A stretch of 64,000 nt of DNA from Aurelia coerulea. Taxonomy: Eukaryota; Cnidaria; Scyphozoa; Semaeostomeae; Ulmaridae. Positions 24,701 to 34,600 of the stretch are shown here, piece after piece. Every line of letters starts with the position of its first letter. Position 1 is the first letter of the stretch. The translations under genes were made by a program, and so were the position numbers. The stretch is from NCBI GenBank assembly GCA_039566865.1, contig CM076961.1:4719501-4783500 (forward strand), written 5' to 3'. Below the pieces are notes generated by a model, which saw nothing but the letters and a program-made list of their open reading frames with translations, had not been told where the DNA came from and ran no database searches.

Positions 24701-26218
24701 TTTCTGAACGCGTAATTAACAGGTGTAGATATTTTTTTCCAATTCTTCCTTTTTCACATGATTTTTCTGTTGCATTTTCCGTCGATCTCTCTTATCTCTA
24801 TTTATGTCAGAATTTTTTTACTTTGTGTCATTTTTCTACCAGGTGAGCTACAAAGATGTTTCCACTTTTTGTAAATGTATAGTACCAAGAGTTTTCTGTT
24901 TAAAGGCCGAAAGACCAAAATGTTTTTTTGATTTTTCTCACCACTTTTTCATAAGCATTGATTGATATAGGATAGGTAAAGTAAACAAGAACAGATTTTA
25001 TAAGACAATAGCCCGAGCTGCTTTTCATTGGCACTGCAATTCAAAGCGATTAACGATCGCAGACAAAGGAAATTCCCTCAACCAGTAATTCAAAACAATA
25101 AAAGCCGCAAAATTTTCTCTGAAACCCAGGTAGCTAGCGCGCTCATTGTGCATTCCAGAAATTGCTTTTAAGAACAAACATGAGCATAGATCGAAAGAAG
25201 AAGGATATATCTACACACTTTCCTTGGGCATTTAATTCAATTCTCTAATTTTTTTGTGTAATTAAGACACTTACTGCTCAGCTTCTGAAAAAAAGAAATA
25301 AAATTCTCGTGGTAGATTTGTAGATATATCCTTCTTCTTTCGATATGTGCTCATGTTTGCTCTTGAAAATAATGTCTGAAATGCACAACGAGCGCGCTAG
25401 CTACCCGGCTTTCAGAGAAACTTTTGCGGCTCTGTTTGTTTTGAATTATTGGTTGATAGAATTTCCTTTGTTGGCAGTCGCTAATCGCTTTGAATTCAGG
25501 TGTCAACAAAAGCAACTCATGCTATTGTCTTACAAAATCTGTCCTTGTTGATTTGATCGAGTGTTTCCTTTTCCTGGCACTCAACAACCATGAAATTATT
25601 GTAATTTAAAATTTACCTATAATTCAGTGCTCATAAAAACACAAGAAAAAGCGGAAATATACTTCAATCTCGCAGCTATCAAGAAGAACTTTATTCATTC
25701 CAATCCACCAAATACTCTTGGTGCTATAATTTTCAAAAAGAGGGAAATTATTCCTGGCTCACCCGGTATGCAAATTTGATGTGCTTTACCAACTTTCCCG
25801 GGTGGCTCAAAAAGTTTCTTTGTTTAGAGGGCTGTAGCCTTGCCCCACGTCTCTTTCGTTTATCTTATTCGGGCCTACTTGGTCGGTCGTGAGCTGCGAA
25901 AGTTTGCTCGCTTGCTCGCTCCACTGCCGACCGAGAACGCCTGGATAAGATAACGAAAGAGACTTAGGGCAAGTCTAGGAGGGCTGTTTTGAAAAATGTA
26001 TCAGCAATTTTCACTATTTCCTTGCAGCCTCCGATCAATGGTGTGAAAATCGACCAAGTGATGACTACCCATCTTCTCTGATCACTGCTCCTCCAAATGT
26101 GGTAACCCCACCAGCAAAGAAGAAGGCGAAAGGAAGAGGCAGTGTTTGTGAACCTCCCTTATATTTAGGTTTCATTTCAGTTCTATTTTTGCTGGCATCT
26201 TCGCACTATTCATGGTGA
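15735..26218 (+). CDS. Secreted, Cys-containing, probably GPI-anchored protein (207 aa)
   Basis: Six exons join in frame across five GT..AG introns: 15735-15783, 19774-19961, 20166-20197, 21609-21648, 24010-24133, 26028-26218 (624 nt including TGA). Exon 1 is a signal peptide (MILFALPAILLLICCEG). The mature part has about ten cysteines, including NNCKSY, TPCVSV, RICVGD, RECGN, RSCSLA, FYCDTACEQ and QWCEN. It is followed by a Pro-rich, then basic, linker (PPAKKKAKGRG). The last about 20 residues are hydrophobic (LYLGFISVLFLLASSHYSW) and end at the stop, which is what a GPI-attachment signal looks like. The product should be exported and tethered to the cell surface. I do not recognise the cysteine pattern; a three-finger (Ly6/uPAR-like) fold is possible but not shown. 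Intron 1 carries a LINE and a large palindrome; introns 3-5 carry foldback elements. Confidence 0.75.
16560..18574 (-). mobile_element. 5'-truncated non-LTR retrotransposon (LINE)
   Basis: It consists of a reverse transcriptase frame plus an AT-rich 3'UTR reaching about 16560. The UTR contains GGAGGAGCTCTCTCAATAGG, recurring at 46570, and TATACAATTTATAGTCCTAACTA, recurring in similar form at 51960. No endonuclease domain is present, so the copy is 5'-truncated at about 18574, where the palindromic element 18575-19511 begins. It is inserted antisense in intron 1 of the secreted-protein gene. Confidence 0.85.
16909..18597 (-). CDS. LINE reverse transcriptase fragment (intact frame, no endonuclease)
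   Basis: An uninterrupted frame of about 555 element-derived codons contains the reverse transcriptase blocks in order: NPSKSVGPNSIPIKLLK, YRPISLLPIFSKIFEKLM, QFGFQENHSIDHAL, IDLQKAFDTVNH, GVPQGSVLGPLLFLLYINDL, and the catalytic FADDTNIYY, then a thumb/C-terminal region ending in LLKNVNR. The aspartates of FADD and of FIDLQKAFD are intact. The first about seven codons, including the nominal ATG at 18597, lie in the neighbouring palindrome and are not part of the LINE protein. The type resembles the jockey/CR1/Rex group. The absence of frameshifts suggests a fairly recent insertion, but the copy cannot retrotranspose by itself because the 5' half is missing. Confidence 0.9.
   Translation of the reverse strand: MVRLFSLSIFNDFYVNVADGITKTIPMTPKSPLDYLSNRTCNSLFLSPATLIEVHDLINILNPSKSVGPNSIPIKLLKIIGYSISPLVALLVNQSFQSGIFPDKLKIAKVISLFKKGNPELPSNYRPISLLPIFSKIFEKLMYKRLYRFLEIHKVLYSLQFGFQENHSIDHALVSLTETVRNTLDNKRFGCGIFIDLQKAFDTVNHRILLSKLEHYGVRGCALEWFRSYLSDRKQYVSVNGSNSNLLSITCGVPQGSVLGPLLFLLYINDLPNASKKLNFYLFADDTNIYYESKDLSHLIKIVNKQLRLVKRWLDANKLSLNIDKTNYMIFHSSSFKVPSDSDVKIGKKRIKRVKFVKFLGLLLDEHLSWKYHLSELSKKLARTCGMFFKIRNLLPLDVLLCLYNALFLSFLQYGLIVWGQTYASYIDPIFKLQKKAVRAISFQPRMSPSLPIFNDFKLLKLSEIFELRLLTFVFDSVNKTSPSCFHDFFLFSSSVHQYSTRQASQGDLFMSRKNSLQYGLKSIRYLGAKLWNTLPVELRNASSKISFKTKLKIFLLKNVNR
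18575..19511. mobile_element. 937-bp palindromic TA-flanked element
   Basis: Termini GACAGGGAAAATAA and TTATTTTCCCCGTC are each flanked by TA (18573-18574, 19512-19513). The arms are inverted copies of about 465 bp with little spacer, centred near 19043. Examples are TTTTGACAGATATATTGG / its inverse near 19320, and paired TGACGTCAT-rich blocks (18865-18890 and 19195-19220). The left end coincides with the truncated 5' end of the LINE. It is a Tc1/mariner-like foldback element by its TA duplication. Confidence 0.85.
20232..21148. mobile_element. Decayed TA-type element with GGTGTGCCAAAA-like ends
   Basis: The left end is TA|TGCCGAGTGCGCTAAAAAAA and the right end TTCTTTTTTGGCACATCTGGT|TA. These are diverged versions of the termini at 37274-37876. 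The right part resembles a loose fragment at 25600-25772. A second G-rich repeat (about 20500-20880, GAGAGGGGGCTTATTAGA-like motifs on both sides) seems to be nested inside. It lies in intron 3 of the secreted-protein gene. Confidence 0.5.
21757..22056. mobile_element. Half copy of foldback family C
   Basis: This is the right arm only of the family C element (AAATGCCCGAGGCAGATGTG, GGTTTCAGAGAAACTCTTGCGG, GAGAATTTCCTTTGTCTGCG). It breaks off directly where the complete copy 22058-22656 starts. Confidence 0.7.
22058..22656. mobile_element. Foldback family C, complete copy 1
   Basis: The ends are AACAAGGACAGATTTCGTAA and the inverted TTACGAAATCTGTCCTTGTT, with inverted arms throughout (about 600 bp). 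No clean 9-bp duplication is visible here, probably because it sits against the half copy 21757-22056, so recombination between copies is likely. Confidence 0.8.
23189..23788. mobile_element. Foldback family C, copy 2, with 9-bp duplication CCTCCACAG
   Basis: A 600-bp element runs from AACAAGGGCAGATTTTGTAA to ACAAAATTTGCCCTTGTT. The flanks 23180-23188 and 23789-23797 are both CCTCCACAG. The arms are long inverted repeats and the interior has no long open frame. A 9-bp duplication is typical of Mutator-like transposases acting in trans. Confidence 0.92.
24984..25549. mobile_element. Foldback family C, copy 3
   Basis: The ends are AACAAGAACAGATTTTATAA and TTACAAAATCTGTCCTTGTT, with the same arms as copies 1 and 2. 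No flanking duplication can be read, so this is an older or rearranged copy. Confidence 0.8.
25600..25772. mobile_element. Right-end fragment related to the element at 20232-21148
   Basis: It shares block order with about 20940-21148 (GAAATATACTTCA, TTTATTCATTCCAATCCACCAAATA) and ends CCTGGCTCACCCGG|TA, a diverged form of the GGTGNGCC terminus. No left end is seen. Confidence 0.4.
25828..25986. repeat. Inverted repeat (foldback), 159 bp
   Basis: The arms GGGCTGTAGCCTTGCCCCACGTCTCTTTCGTTTATCTTAT and the inverse GATAAGATAACGAAAGAGACTTAGGGCAAG pair around a loop near 25905. It is a small MITE-like hairpin 40 bp upstream of the last exon of the secreted-protein gene. Confidence 0.65.
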
Positions 26219-26598
26219 AATGTTAAGAGTTTTTACAATGGCATGGCATGGCTGATTTGGTGTTGCATGTACTACACTGTACTTGTAAATTTTGAAACTC
26301 AGTGAATCACTGGTGACAATTCTATGATTTGCATTGATTGGTCGAATTTAAAATTGACCTGAAGCGAAGTTTTTATTGATGCAAATCAATAGCGCTGTTG
26401 AATGATTAAAATGCTGTTTAGAATGTTTGACCTCTCATTTCGTTGTTGAATTATCCACAGATTCTAGATATCAGCTGATTACCCCCATTTTGTTAGCAAA
26501 TTAATGGGATAAGGTATGGAAATATAGCTGTATCTTATCTTTGAAAGGTTACAGTTGCAAGAAATATTCGGCAAAGCTACATATATGGAATATAAAAA
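26219..26598. other. 3' flank of the secreted-protein gene
   Basis: This is the AT-rich stretch after the stop codon, presumably 3'UTR and flank. I see no canonical AATAAA signal. Nothing else is recognisable. Confidence 0.3.
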
Positions 26599-26841
26599 TT
26601 ATATACTATGGGGGAGGCGGACGCAAAGAAACAGACAAATTGTTGGCAGACTGAGGCCTTTCGACCTGCGTTCTCATCAGAGCGTGACTTTTACGAGGAA
26701 AAGTCAATAAATCGTAAAAGTACTCTCTGATTCTCTGATAAATCGTAAAAGTCACACTCTGATGAGAATGCAGGCTCGAAAGGCCTCAATGTGCCAAAAA
26801 TTTGTCTGTTTCTTTGCGTGCGCCTCCTCCATAGTATATAA
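26599..26841. mobile_element. Foldback MITE, 243 bp
   Basis: The ends TTATATACTATGGGGGAGGC and GCCTCCTCCATAGTATATAA are inverted copies, and the pairing continues through GACGCAAAGAAACAGACAAATT and GAGGCCTTTCGA. The middle holds short direct repeats of AATCGTAAAAGT. Confidence 0.8.
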
Positions 26842-27211
26842 CTTTTAGTAACCACATTTAGTATCAAATTTCTATGGAATATGAATTTTTTAACGAATTG
26901 ATATGATGTTAAGAAAGCCAAGGTAATTGAAAGCATCTTTTGATGGGATTTCCCGTTGGAAATATAGTCAACCTTGTAAAATGTCTTTATTTTTTCACAC
27001 AAAATTACGTCATCAGCTAATTCTACAAAATGGTCGTTAACTCGAAAATGAAATGTAACATTAACAAATTCTCAATAAAGTTCTTTATCATTCAACAGTG
27101 CCATTTATTTACAACAACGGAAATCTTGCTTCGGATCATATTGCAAGAAAGCAGGCTTTCTTGCAGATCGAAGCATCACAGTCCTCGAAGTCCCTGGAGC
27201 TTTCTTGTGAA

Positions 27212-27658
27212 TAGCCTGTGTTCCAGACCAGTTGGAAAGGAAAATGGTCTGTGCAACGGAGCGCTAATCCGTGTTCAGACGATGAATTGAATTGCAAAAT
27301 AATTAAGAGCATTCTTTCGCACATCTGATTGGCTGCAATGAAATCAGTGACAAACACAATAGATGTCTTTATGAATATGTGTGTTTGAAACAAACGAGGG
27401 CTGATCGTTGTCACTTTGTACGGTCGTAAAAAGTCAATAGGATTAGCGGGCATTCAAATCTCCTATTCTTTGTATTGTAATGTGAGTTCTTCGCATGAGA
27501 CAGGCTTTTCTTTCTGATAACAAAACAAATAGTAATTATGCAAAATTATTAGTTGCATAAACTAATTTTTCTTCAGCTTCTGAAGAAAATTTCTGAACAC
27601 GGATTAGCGCCCGTTACATAGACCACTTTCCTTTCCAACTGGTCTGGAGCACAGGCTA
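27212..27658. mobile_element. Foldback element D with 9-bp duplication TCTTGTGAA
   Basis: It runs from TAGCCTGTGTTCCAGACCAG to CTGGTCTGGAGCACAGGCTA, with about 60 bp of near-perfect terminal inverted repeat reaching CGCTAATCCGTGTTCAG. TCTTGTGAA flanks both ends (27203-27211, 27659-27667). The interior is unrelated to families C and J, but the duplication length is the same. Confidence 0.9.
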
Positions 27659-27831
27659 TCTTGTGAAATGAATTTTGGAATCGAGGCTCTTGTGAGGATG
27701 GGGCTTATTCGAGGTGGGACATATGTTCAAACATGACGTGAGCGATTCCTACAAGCAGCCTCAGAATGTTGAAAATGAATGAAAATATCCATGTTATTTT
27801 TTACTTTTAAACTATTTATTTGTGATTTTAA

Positions 27832-28285
27832 AGGACAAGTCCGGGGTTGGTATGATTGATGATAAAATACAAGATAATACTGCTATGTATGATACTTTTT
27901 CCCACTATTTTTCACCTTCTCCTTGTGAAATTACGAACTCAAATAAGCAATTTGAGCCAAGGGACGTCGTATCGCGCGAACGAAAACGAGGCTGTGTGAT
28001 TGTTTTTTCGCCTCTTTGTTGTAGCAATCCTCTTTATCGTGTTCTTGTGTCATTTTCAGTGCATGAGTACACGATAAAGAGGCTAGCCGCCATTAAGAGG
28101 CGAAAAAATAGTCACACAGCCTCGTTTTCGTTTACGCGATATGACGTCACTTCGCTCAAATTGCTTATTTGAATTCGTAATTTCACAAGTAGAAGGTGAA
28201 AAATAACGGGAAAAGTATCATACATCATTTGTAGCAGTATTATCTTGTATTTTATCATCAATAATACCAACCCCGGACTTGTCCT
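27832..28285. mobile_element. Foldback element E, 454 bp
   Basis: The ends AGGACAAGTCCGGGGTTGGT and CCAACCCCGGACTTGTCCT are inverted copies. The arms stay complementary almost to the centre (AAACGAGGCTGTGTGA / TCACACAGCCTCGTTT; CTCTTTATCGTG / CACGATAAAGAG). The flanks share ATTTATTTGT but at slightly different distances, so the target duplication is uncertain. Confidence 0.85.
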
Positions 28286-28825
28286 ATAATTTATTTGTTT
28301 TGTAAATCGTATAATAGCATTCATAGTATATCAGTAGTGCAAACAAATTTCGAAATCATATAAGTTTTTGACAGTAATAGAATCTTTCATATCAGTGTAT
28401 CAAAATGCACGTGTATTCATGTAGATTGTCCAAATGATAGATATATTACCCAAATGAGATCATGTGTTTCATTATGAGTACTGAGCTACATTCTCGCTGA
28501 CAAAAAATATTTGCAACGCTAGAAACCAAAACGTTTGGCGTGACAAACATTTAGCAAAGATTTTTGCCAAGGACTTGTCTGCCAAAATCTGCAGCTGGCT
28601 GAAAATTTATCACGCCGTGAATTTCAGTAATACTCGTTTTTGTTTTTTGGAGAGCCTGATCTCAGGCTACGTGAATACCAATTTGAACGCCAAAAGCATG
28701 ATTTCACGGTTCGATTCTCGGTCACAACATTTTCGCATCAAAGAAAGCGAGATCGTTCTGCTTCTGAATTGAAATTGCTGGGACTTTCGAAGCGATCCAC
28801 AATGAACTCGCCGCAGCAGGCCTAC

Positions 28826-29030
28826 TCTCGAGTACCGAATACTACAGGGGAGGTGTGAGAATAATCGGGAGGGGGTTGGAAATGGTTCGATATAACAACA
28901 ATCGGGGGAGGGGTGGAACAATTGGAGGGAGATAGGAAAAATTGAAAATAGTCGCTTTCTTAGCTAAACACGTACCTTTTCTATATTTATTTGAAAATTA
29001 TTGAAAAATTATGTTCACTATCGTTTCAAT
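28826..29030. mobile_element. Left fragment of family K element
   Basis: It begins TACTCTCGAGTACCGAATA and contains GGAGGGGGTTGGAAATGG and CAATCGGGGGAGGGG, matching the inverted arm of 6808-7199. Its right half is missing where the family J fragment begins. Confidence 0.6.
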
Positions 29031-29460
29031 TTTTCAATTTTTCTTTGAATTGAATGGCTTGAAAGGAACTTATAGTAATTTGCTGTAAATTTGCCGTGGA
29101 CATTTTTTGATATCTTGGTTTTTATCAAAATGGCGGCAATTTGAAATTGATGGAAAATTTTGAAGACATTTAAATCATCGTAAATCCTACAAGAAAGAAG
29201 AAAACCGTAGTTTATGAAGTCCTACAATATGGTGGCAAGCAGAAATCAGTATCTTTTTTTAGTTTAGGATTTAGAAATTTGATGACGTCATAGCCTCAAA
29301 TTCAATAAATGCCGCCATTTTGAAACTAATCAAGTTATCAATAAATTTCCACGGCAGATTTACAGCAAAAGACGCTAAGTTCCTTCCAAGCCATTGAATT
29401 CAAAGGAGACTGTAATAGAATTTTACACCAACCTTTTTACAGATTTGAGACCTTTGTTGT
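29031..29460. mobile_element. Partial family J foldback copy
   Basis: It contains ATTGAATGGCTTGAAAGGAACTT, a feature of family J, and ends GAATTTTACACCAACCTTTTTACAGATTTGAGACC, matching the right end of 12012-12536. The left terminus is lost. Confidence 0.65.
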
Positions 29461-30937
29461 ATTTCTGTAGACCTATTGCAATTTGTCGTAAATTTCACTC
29501 CTTTTGATCCAAACCTGTTCGCCCTAGCATTTTCAATTCTATAAGCAGTCAAAAATGAATTGTAATTGACAGCGAGAACTGGGAAAAATTGTAAGTAATA
29601 GTAGTATTTCTGTCACTACACTTGCCGTCAAAATTTCAAACCTTGATGTGAAATTTCATCCGAAAGTTTCCTTGCCAAATTAAATCGCCAAAATTTATCC
29701 TTCAAAAATTTTGGTTCTTATTGTAACCCTTTCTCCTTCTACCTATCAGAAGCTTTACACTGTTGTAGGACTTCTCTGCATGTTAAATTCAATTTTGGCA
29801 TGTCTTTATTTCGCAACACATCAAACAATCCCTCAACAAAACTTAGTGCAACAGCACACAAACTTGATCTGGTAAATGAATTTTGCAAAGCCATATTTGC
29901 TTAAATCTTTGAGAAGTCTTTGCTTGTCTCTCAGCCTCTGTTTGATTTTGCGTTATCCATAAGCACAAGCCGTCTAAGAATAATTTTTTATAATCTCGTT
30001 CAGATTTTGTGATTCAATTGTTTAGTTAGGATGTGTTTCGTTTTGAATTTTCGCTAACGGTTTCCTCATTCTGCAGCCTTTGATCGAAGCATTGAGGAAG
30101 CTTTGTACTTCATTTAGTTTGTTAGCGAAAGTTTGTTATTGGTTTGAAAGTTATTTGGTTATTTTGTATGATAAGAATTTTGTGGATTGGTTCATCTGGA
30201 AAACGATGGTTTTTGAATTATTTATCATTCTTTGGTGGATGTAATTCCTTTGCAAAATCATATTTATGGAGAACCACGGCATTGTCTTGGACATGTTTGG
30301 CGAGCAGTTTCAAGGCCATTTTCAAGGTGAGTTTATCTTGAGTTGAGTAAGCCTTCCTAAATGTAGAAACAGAACGAGAAGTGAAGGTGGTTTTCAACTG
30401 TAATTTCACATGAGAGGCAGAACTGTGCGAAAATTCCTCAAAATGTATCACCATTTTATTGTCAGTGTAGTTGTTGTCCTTGTTAGTTTAAAGTTTAAAC
30501 AGGGAAACTAAATGAAGACCTGTATCACAGTCATTTATCATTTATTTATCTTAATATTAGTCTATTTACCATTTAATTAATTGATGTTTTAGTAGATGGC
30601 CGATTTCAACTGATGCATTTATCAAGGATGGTAAAATAAGCTCTCACACAGATGAGTTTTCGTCTATGTAAATGTCCTATCATTTTCCGGCATTTGAAAT
30701 AGGCCATACTTACGACAACGTAAATTTAGTGATGATTAATTCAACTAATACACCCAAACTGGATATCATTGGAAAGAAGATGTGCTTTCAGATGGTATGC
30801 ATATCAAATTGATTCAAAAATCATCGTTTCCTAAAGAACCTCGAATAAAGGTGGGTTTTGTTTTTATTCTGAAACGCCCTGCAGATAGTAAGTTTTTTCA
30901 AGGTGGATGTAGTATCTCCGTATCTCCTTCCTCGTGT
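29461..30937. other. No gene recognised
   Basis: This 1.5-kb stretch has only short open frames on both strands. I see no convincing splice-flanked exon, RNA gene or repeat pair in it. Confidence 0.3.
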
Positions 30938-31537
30938 AACAAGGGCAGATTTTGTAATACAATAGCAACAGTTGTGTTTCATTGACACCTCAATTCAAAG
31001 CGATTAGCGACTGCAGACAAAAGAAATTCTCTCAACCAGTAATTCAAAATAAACAAAGCCGCAAAAGTTTTTCCGAAACTAGAAGGGGAAACTCTCATCT
31101 TGTGCAAGCGAATGGTGGTTTTTAAAAGAAGTTACATGCTTATAACGAAAGAAGAAGGGTAAATCTAAAGTTCTGTCTGGCGGATTTCGTTTCTTTGATT
31201 CAGAAGCCGAGTAGAAGGCATTGTAATTCTCGCGTATTTAGGGCATAAATGAAACGATTACAAAACGGCTCCTGAATCAAATAAACAAAATCCGCCAGAC
31301 AGAACTTTAGATTTACCCTTCTTCTTTCGTTATAAGCACATAGCTTCTCTTAAAAACCACATTTCGCTTGCACAAGGAGAGAGTTTGCCCTGCTAGTTTC
31401 GGGGCAGCATTTGCGGCTTTGTTTGTTTGGAATTACTGGTTGAGAGAATTTCCTTTGTCTGCAGTCGCTAATCGCTTTGAATTGAGGTGTCAATCAAACG
31501 CAACTGTTGCTATTGTATTACAAAATCTGCCCTTGTT
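30938..31537. mobile_element. Foldback family C, copy 4, with 9-bp duplication TCCTCGTGT
   Basis: A 600-bp element runs from AACAAGGGCAGATTTTGTAA to TTACAAAATCTGCCCTTGTT. TCCTCGTGT flanks both ends (30929-30937, 31538-31546). Part of the central arm differs from copies 1-3 (AATCCGCCAGACAGAACTTT instead of ATGCCC(G/A)AGGCAGATG), so it is a distinct subfamily. Confidence 0.92.
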
Positions 31538-31686
31538 TCCTCGTGTAATATAATAAAGCGCCAATTGAATAATAGGCCTAAAAAAAAGAAGACGTTTCTT
31601 GAAGGGGAAAGTGTTGCAACTTAAAGTATCATAATTTGATTGCAGCCTGAAAGCAAGTGCACAGCATCCTAGCTGCTACCCCCGCA

Positions 31687-34600
31687 ATGGATTCTGGGTA
31701 TCTGTCGCAAGATATTTCAGATGTGGTGGTCAGAGAAAGACCCTCTATTATGCATTCCATGACCTGGTCAGAAAAAGAATTTCGTGAAAAGTAAGTAGCC
31801 TTTTTTAAATATTTTGGAAATGATTTACAGTGCCAAATTCCCTGCAACCCTTCAGATTCACGTTGATCAATAGACGACTACGCTAAAGATGGCGGGGAGG
31901 AACTTTCTAAAAAGATGCACTGCGTTCCTTTAATCGAATTCCGATAGAAACGTCAAAGAATCGTGATCAGAATGCAATGCATCTTGGTAAAAAGTTCCTC
32001 GCCGCCATCTTTAGGGTAATCGTCTATTGGAAATGTAGATGCATTCCAAGAAAATAAGGTATGAAGCAGTCATTTCTTAGCATGGTAGATAGAGGTTGGT
32101 AATGCTTAGACTCATTGCATATCGTAAATTTGTTTTTTGCCTGAACTGATAACACTCAACTACAATAAACGGTGCAGCCATTTAGACAAATGCTTTTGCA
32201 AGAGAGCTCAGTCGTTGTTGCTGCTTTCGCTCTCCTTAGTGACTCCCGGTGTAAAAACTGCTCTCTGACCCACTGAATGATTGTTTGCCTCTTGACTTTC
32301 TAGCCCTCTGGTTACAGCCCTCCATAACAAGATCGTCAGGCGAACAGCACTATAAACGACACATTTCCATCAACCTTCTTCCAAACCCTGTTGTTTCTAT
32401 CACAGAAGATCTCCACAATGTAGACTGAAGCTACACCCGAAAAGATTACTGCACGAATAGCTTTTTTTGTCAAGGTTTCTTTCATGTTTTCCCCGCAATT
32501 CCATATGTTGCATTTATCTGTTTTCTAAAAACAAGCAACAAAGATTTTCTCGTTTTTGCAAAGTTCGATTTCATGATAATTTTCTCAAAGCATTGGCGAA
32601 AACAGAACAATTCTAGCCAATGATAAGATATATACTAACAATACCAAAATATTAGTGAACGTGTGAAACAGAATAGGCTAGAACATCAATAAACGACAAA
32701 GAAGGATGAAAATATGAAACGCGGAGATAGAAGATGGTAATCGTTAGGTATAGAGGGGTACAAAGGAGGGCCTCCATTATGATATCTCTCTCCATTTAGC
32801 AGCTCTATCCTTTCCTCCAATGCCTCGAAACACGTATAAGCTGGCAAGAACATGGAACAACGTTAACTTTTTAGGGTATATTTGATTGGTAATCTTAATA
32901 TACCAAAGTCTCAAAACAGTAGACGTCACAGAGACGGAAATTTATTATCTATTTCCCAGTCAAACACCAAATCTTTAAAACAGAAGGTGTTGAATTCACA
33001 ATAGCAGAAACGATTATCTCTCCAAAGTCTGTCAAGCCTTCTGCCTTTTGGAGAAGAAGGTTCAAAGGCCTTCCAAACTAACCAAACCTTAGTTTTGAGA
33101 ATTTCAGAGTCAATCAAACACAAATTCCGAGTCTACCAAGTTGACCGTTTTCTAAACAGATACCGATCAAACACACCCTTATTTGTTTTCTCGAAAATGC
33201 CCTGATTCGCCATCGAAGTGCCCCTGCTCTCATTTTGGGTGCACCATCTAGGAAATATCTTTTGAGAGATGTGCCCGGGGGGGGTACTTGACCTAAATTT
33301 GTACGGGGGTGTGCCCACGAAAAAATTTTCTTTTTACCCTGCTCCAGAATTTTTCGCTCAAAATGATAACCTGCTCTAGAAAAAATTGGTGAAAAGTACA
33401 CTCAAAAACATGAAATTTGACCGAAAAACGAGCCTATCTAGCAGCATATTCCCTTCTGACCTGTTTTGACAACCTGCTCTAGAAAAATTGCCTCATTTTG
33501 ATACCCTGGGCTAGAAAAAATTGGTGAAAACGATACCCTTAAAAACGGCACATCCCCGTCGGACAAATATACTAAGTACCCCCCCCGGGGAGATGTGTCC
33601 CTTGAAGTAAGCTGCTGCATACATCTTTAGTATCTTTTGAGTCTCAAGTGATATTCGTCATTTTTACGTCGCTAAAGATTAAGACCCGTTCTCATCTTTA
33701 AAGATTTATCAAAATTTCTTAATAAGATAACAGTGAAAGCACAGTAAATCATTACCTGGTTTGAACTGAAAATATTGATTAGATTAAAAATGTTTGCAAT
33801 AACAAAACTACACTATGAACGTCTCTCGCCTCAGATGTCTTTCAGAGTTCTAAACTCCTTTGCTGTCGTTATATAGCCAGGACTCTCTCTCGATGTGCTC
33901 AGGTAGGTATGACAACTTTTCCCTGCTTTTTCACAAAAGTTGAATCACCAACGCCAACGCCCCCCCCCCCTCAGAAGGCTATATGTCGAAAGTTTTGGTT
34001 CTTGGATGAGCAAATCAGTCATTTTATGCATGCATGTTGCTGCAACTGTTGTTGCTGTTGTTGCTGTTGTTGTTGTTGCGGATTTTTGTTGTCTTTGCCC
34101 CCTAAGAATTCATGGCTGGTATCAACCCTGGAATCACAGTTTGATGAACCATCGCCCCCGTTATCCAAGTAGGACTCATGTCTGCGCAACCAAGCAAAGC
34201 TCAATTACAATTGGAATGAAACGTTTAGCGTGCGGTCGCCAGCTTCAGCCTGGGGCTTCAACGCAAATAACAAAGAATGTATCATTTTCTGCATGCACTA
34301 ACATGAACCAGGAGTCCTCACACCCATCCATGAACCGATTCGCAATCACCAAGAGCAACTAAAATGTTGCGAAACCCAACCTACCAGCTGCACTGCCCCA
34401 AAATAAACTCATGGATTTGATATTTTTGCTGCATTTTTATGCCATTTATAAAATTGGCATCTTGTGGTCCCCTTGTGGTTAAGCCATGCAAAAGAAACTA
34501 ATTAAGAACAGCATGTTTCCTAAGTGTGTTTGTAACCAACATCGACTAATTATGAAGTTGTTGTATTTGTGTTACATGAATTAAGGCAGGATGCTTAAAA

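Noticed and set aside
31645..31790. Second open frame (LKASAQHPSCYPRNGFWVSV and onward) through the same exon as the proposed gene start
   Set aside because: It ends in TGA four bases before the donor, so it could only be a terminal exon despite a strong GTAAGT. The ATG frame fits the donor phase better. Still, the reading frame of this exon is not beyond doubt.
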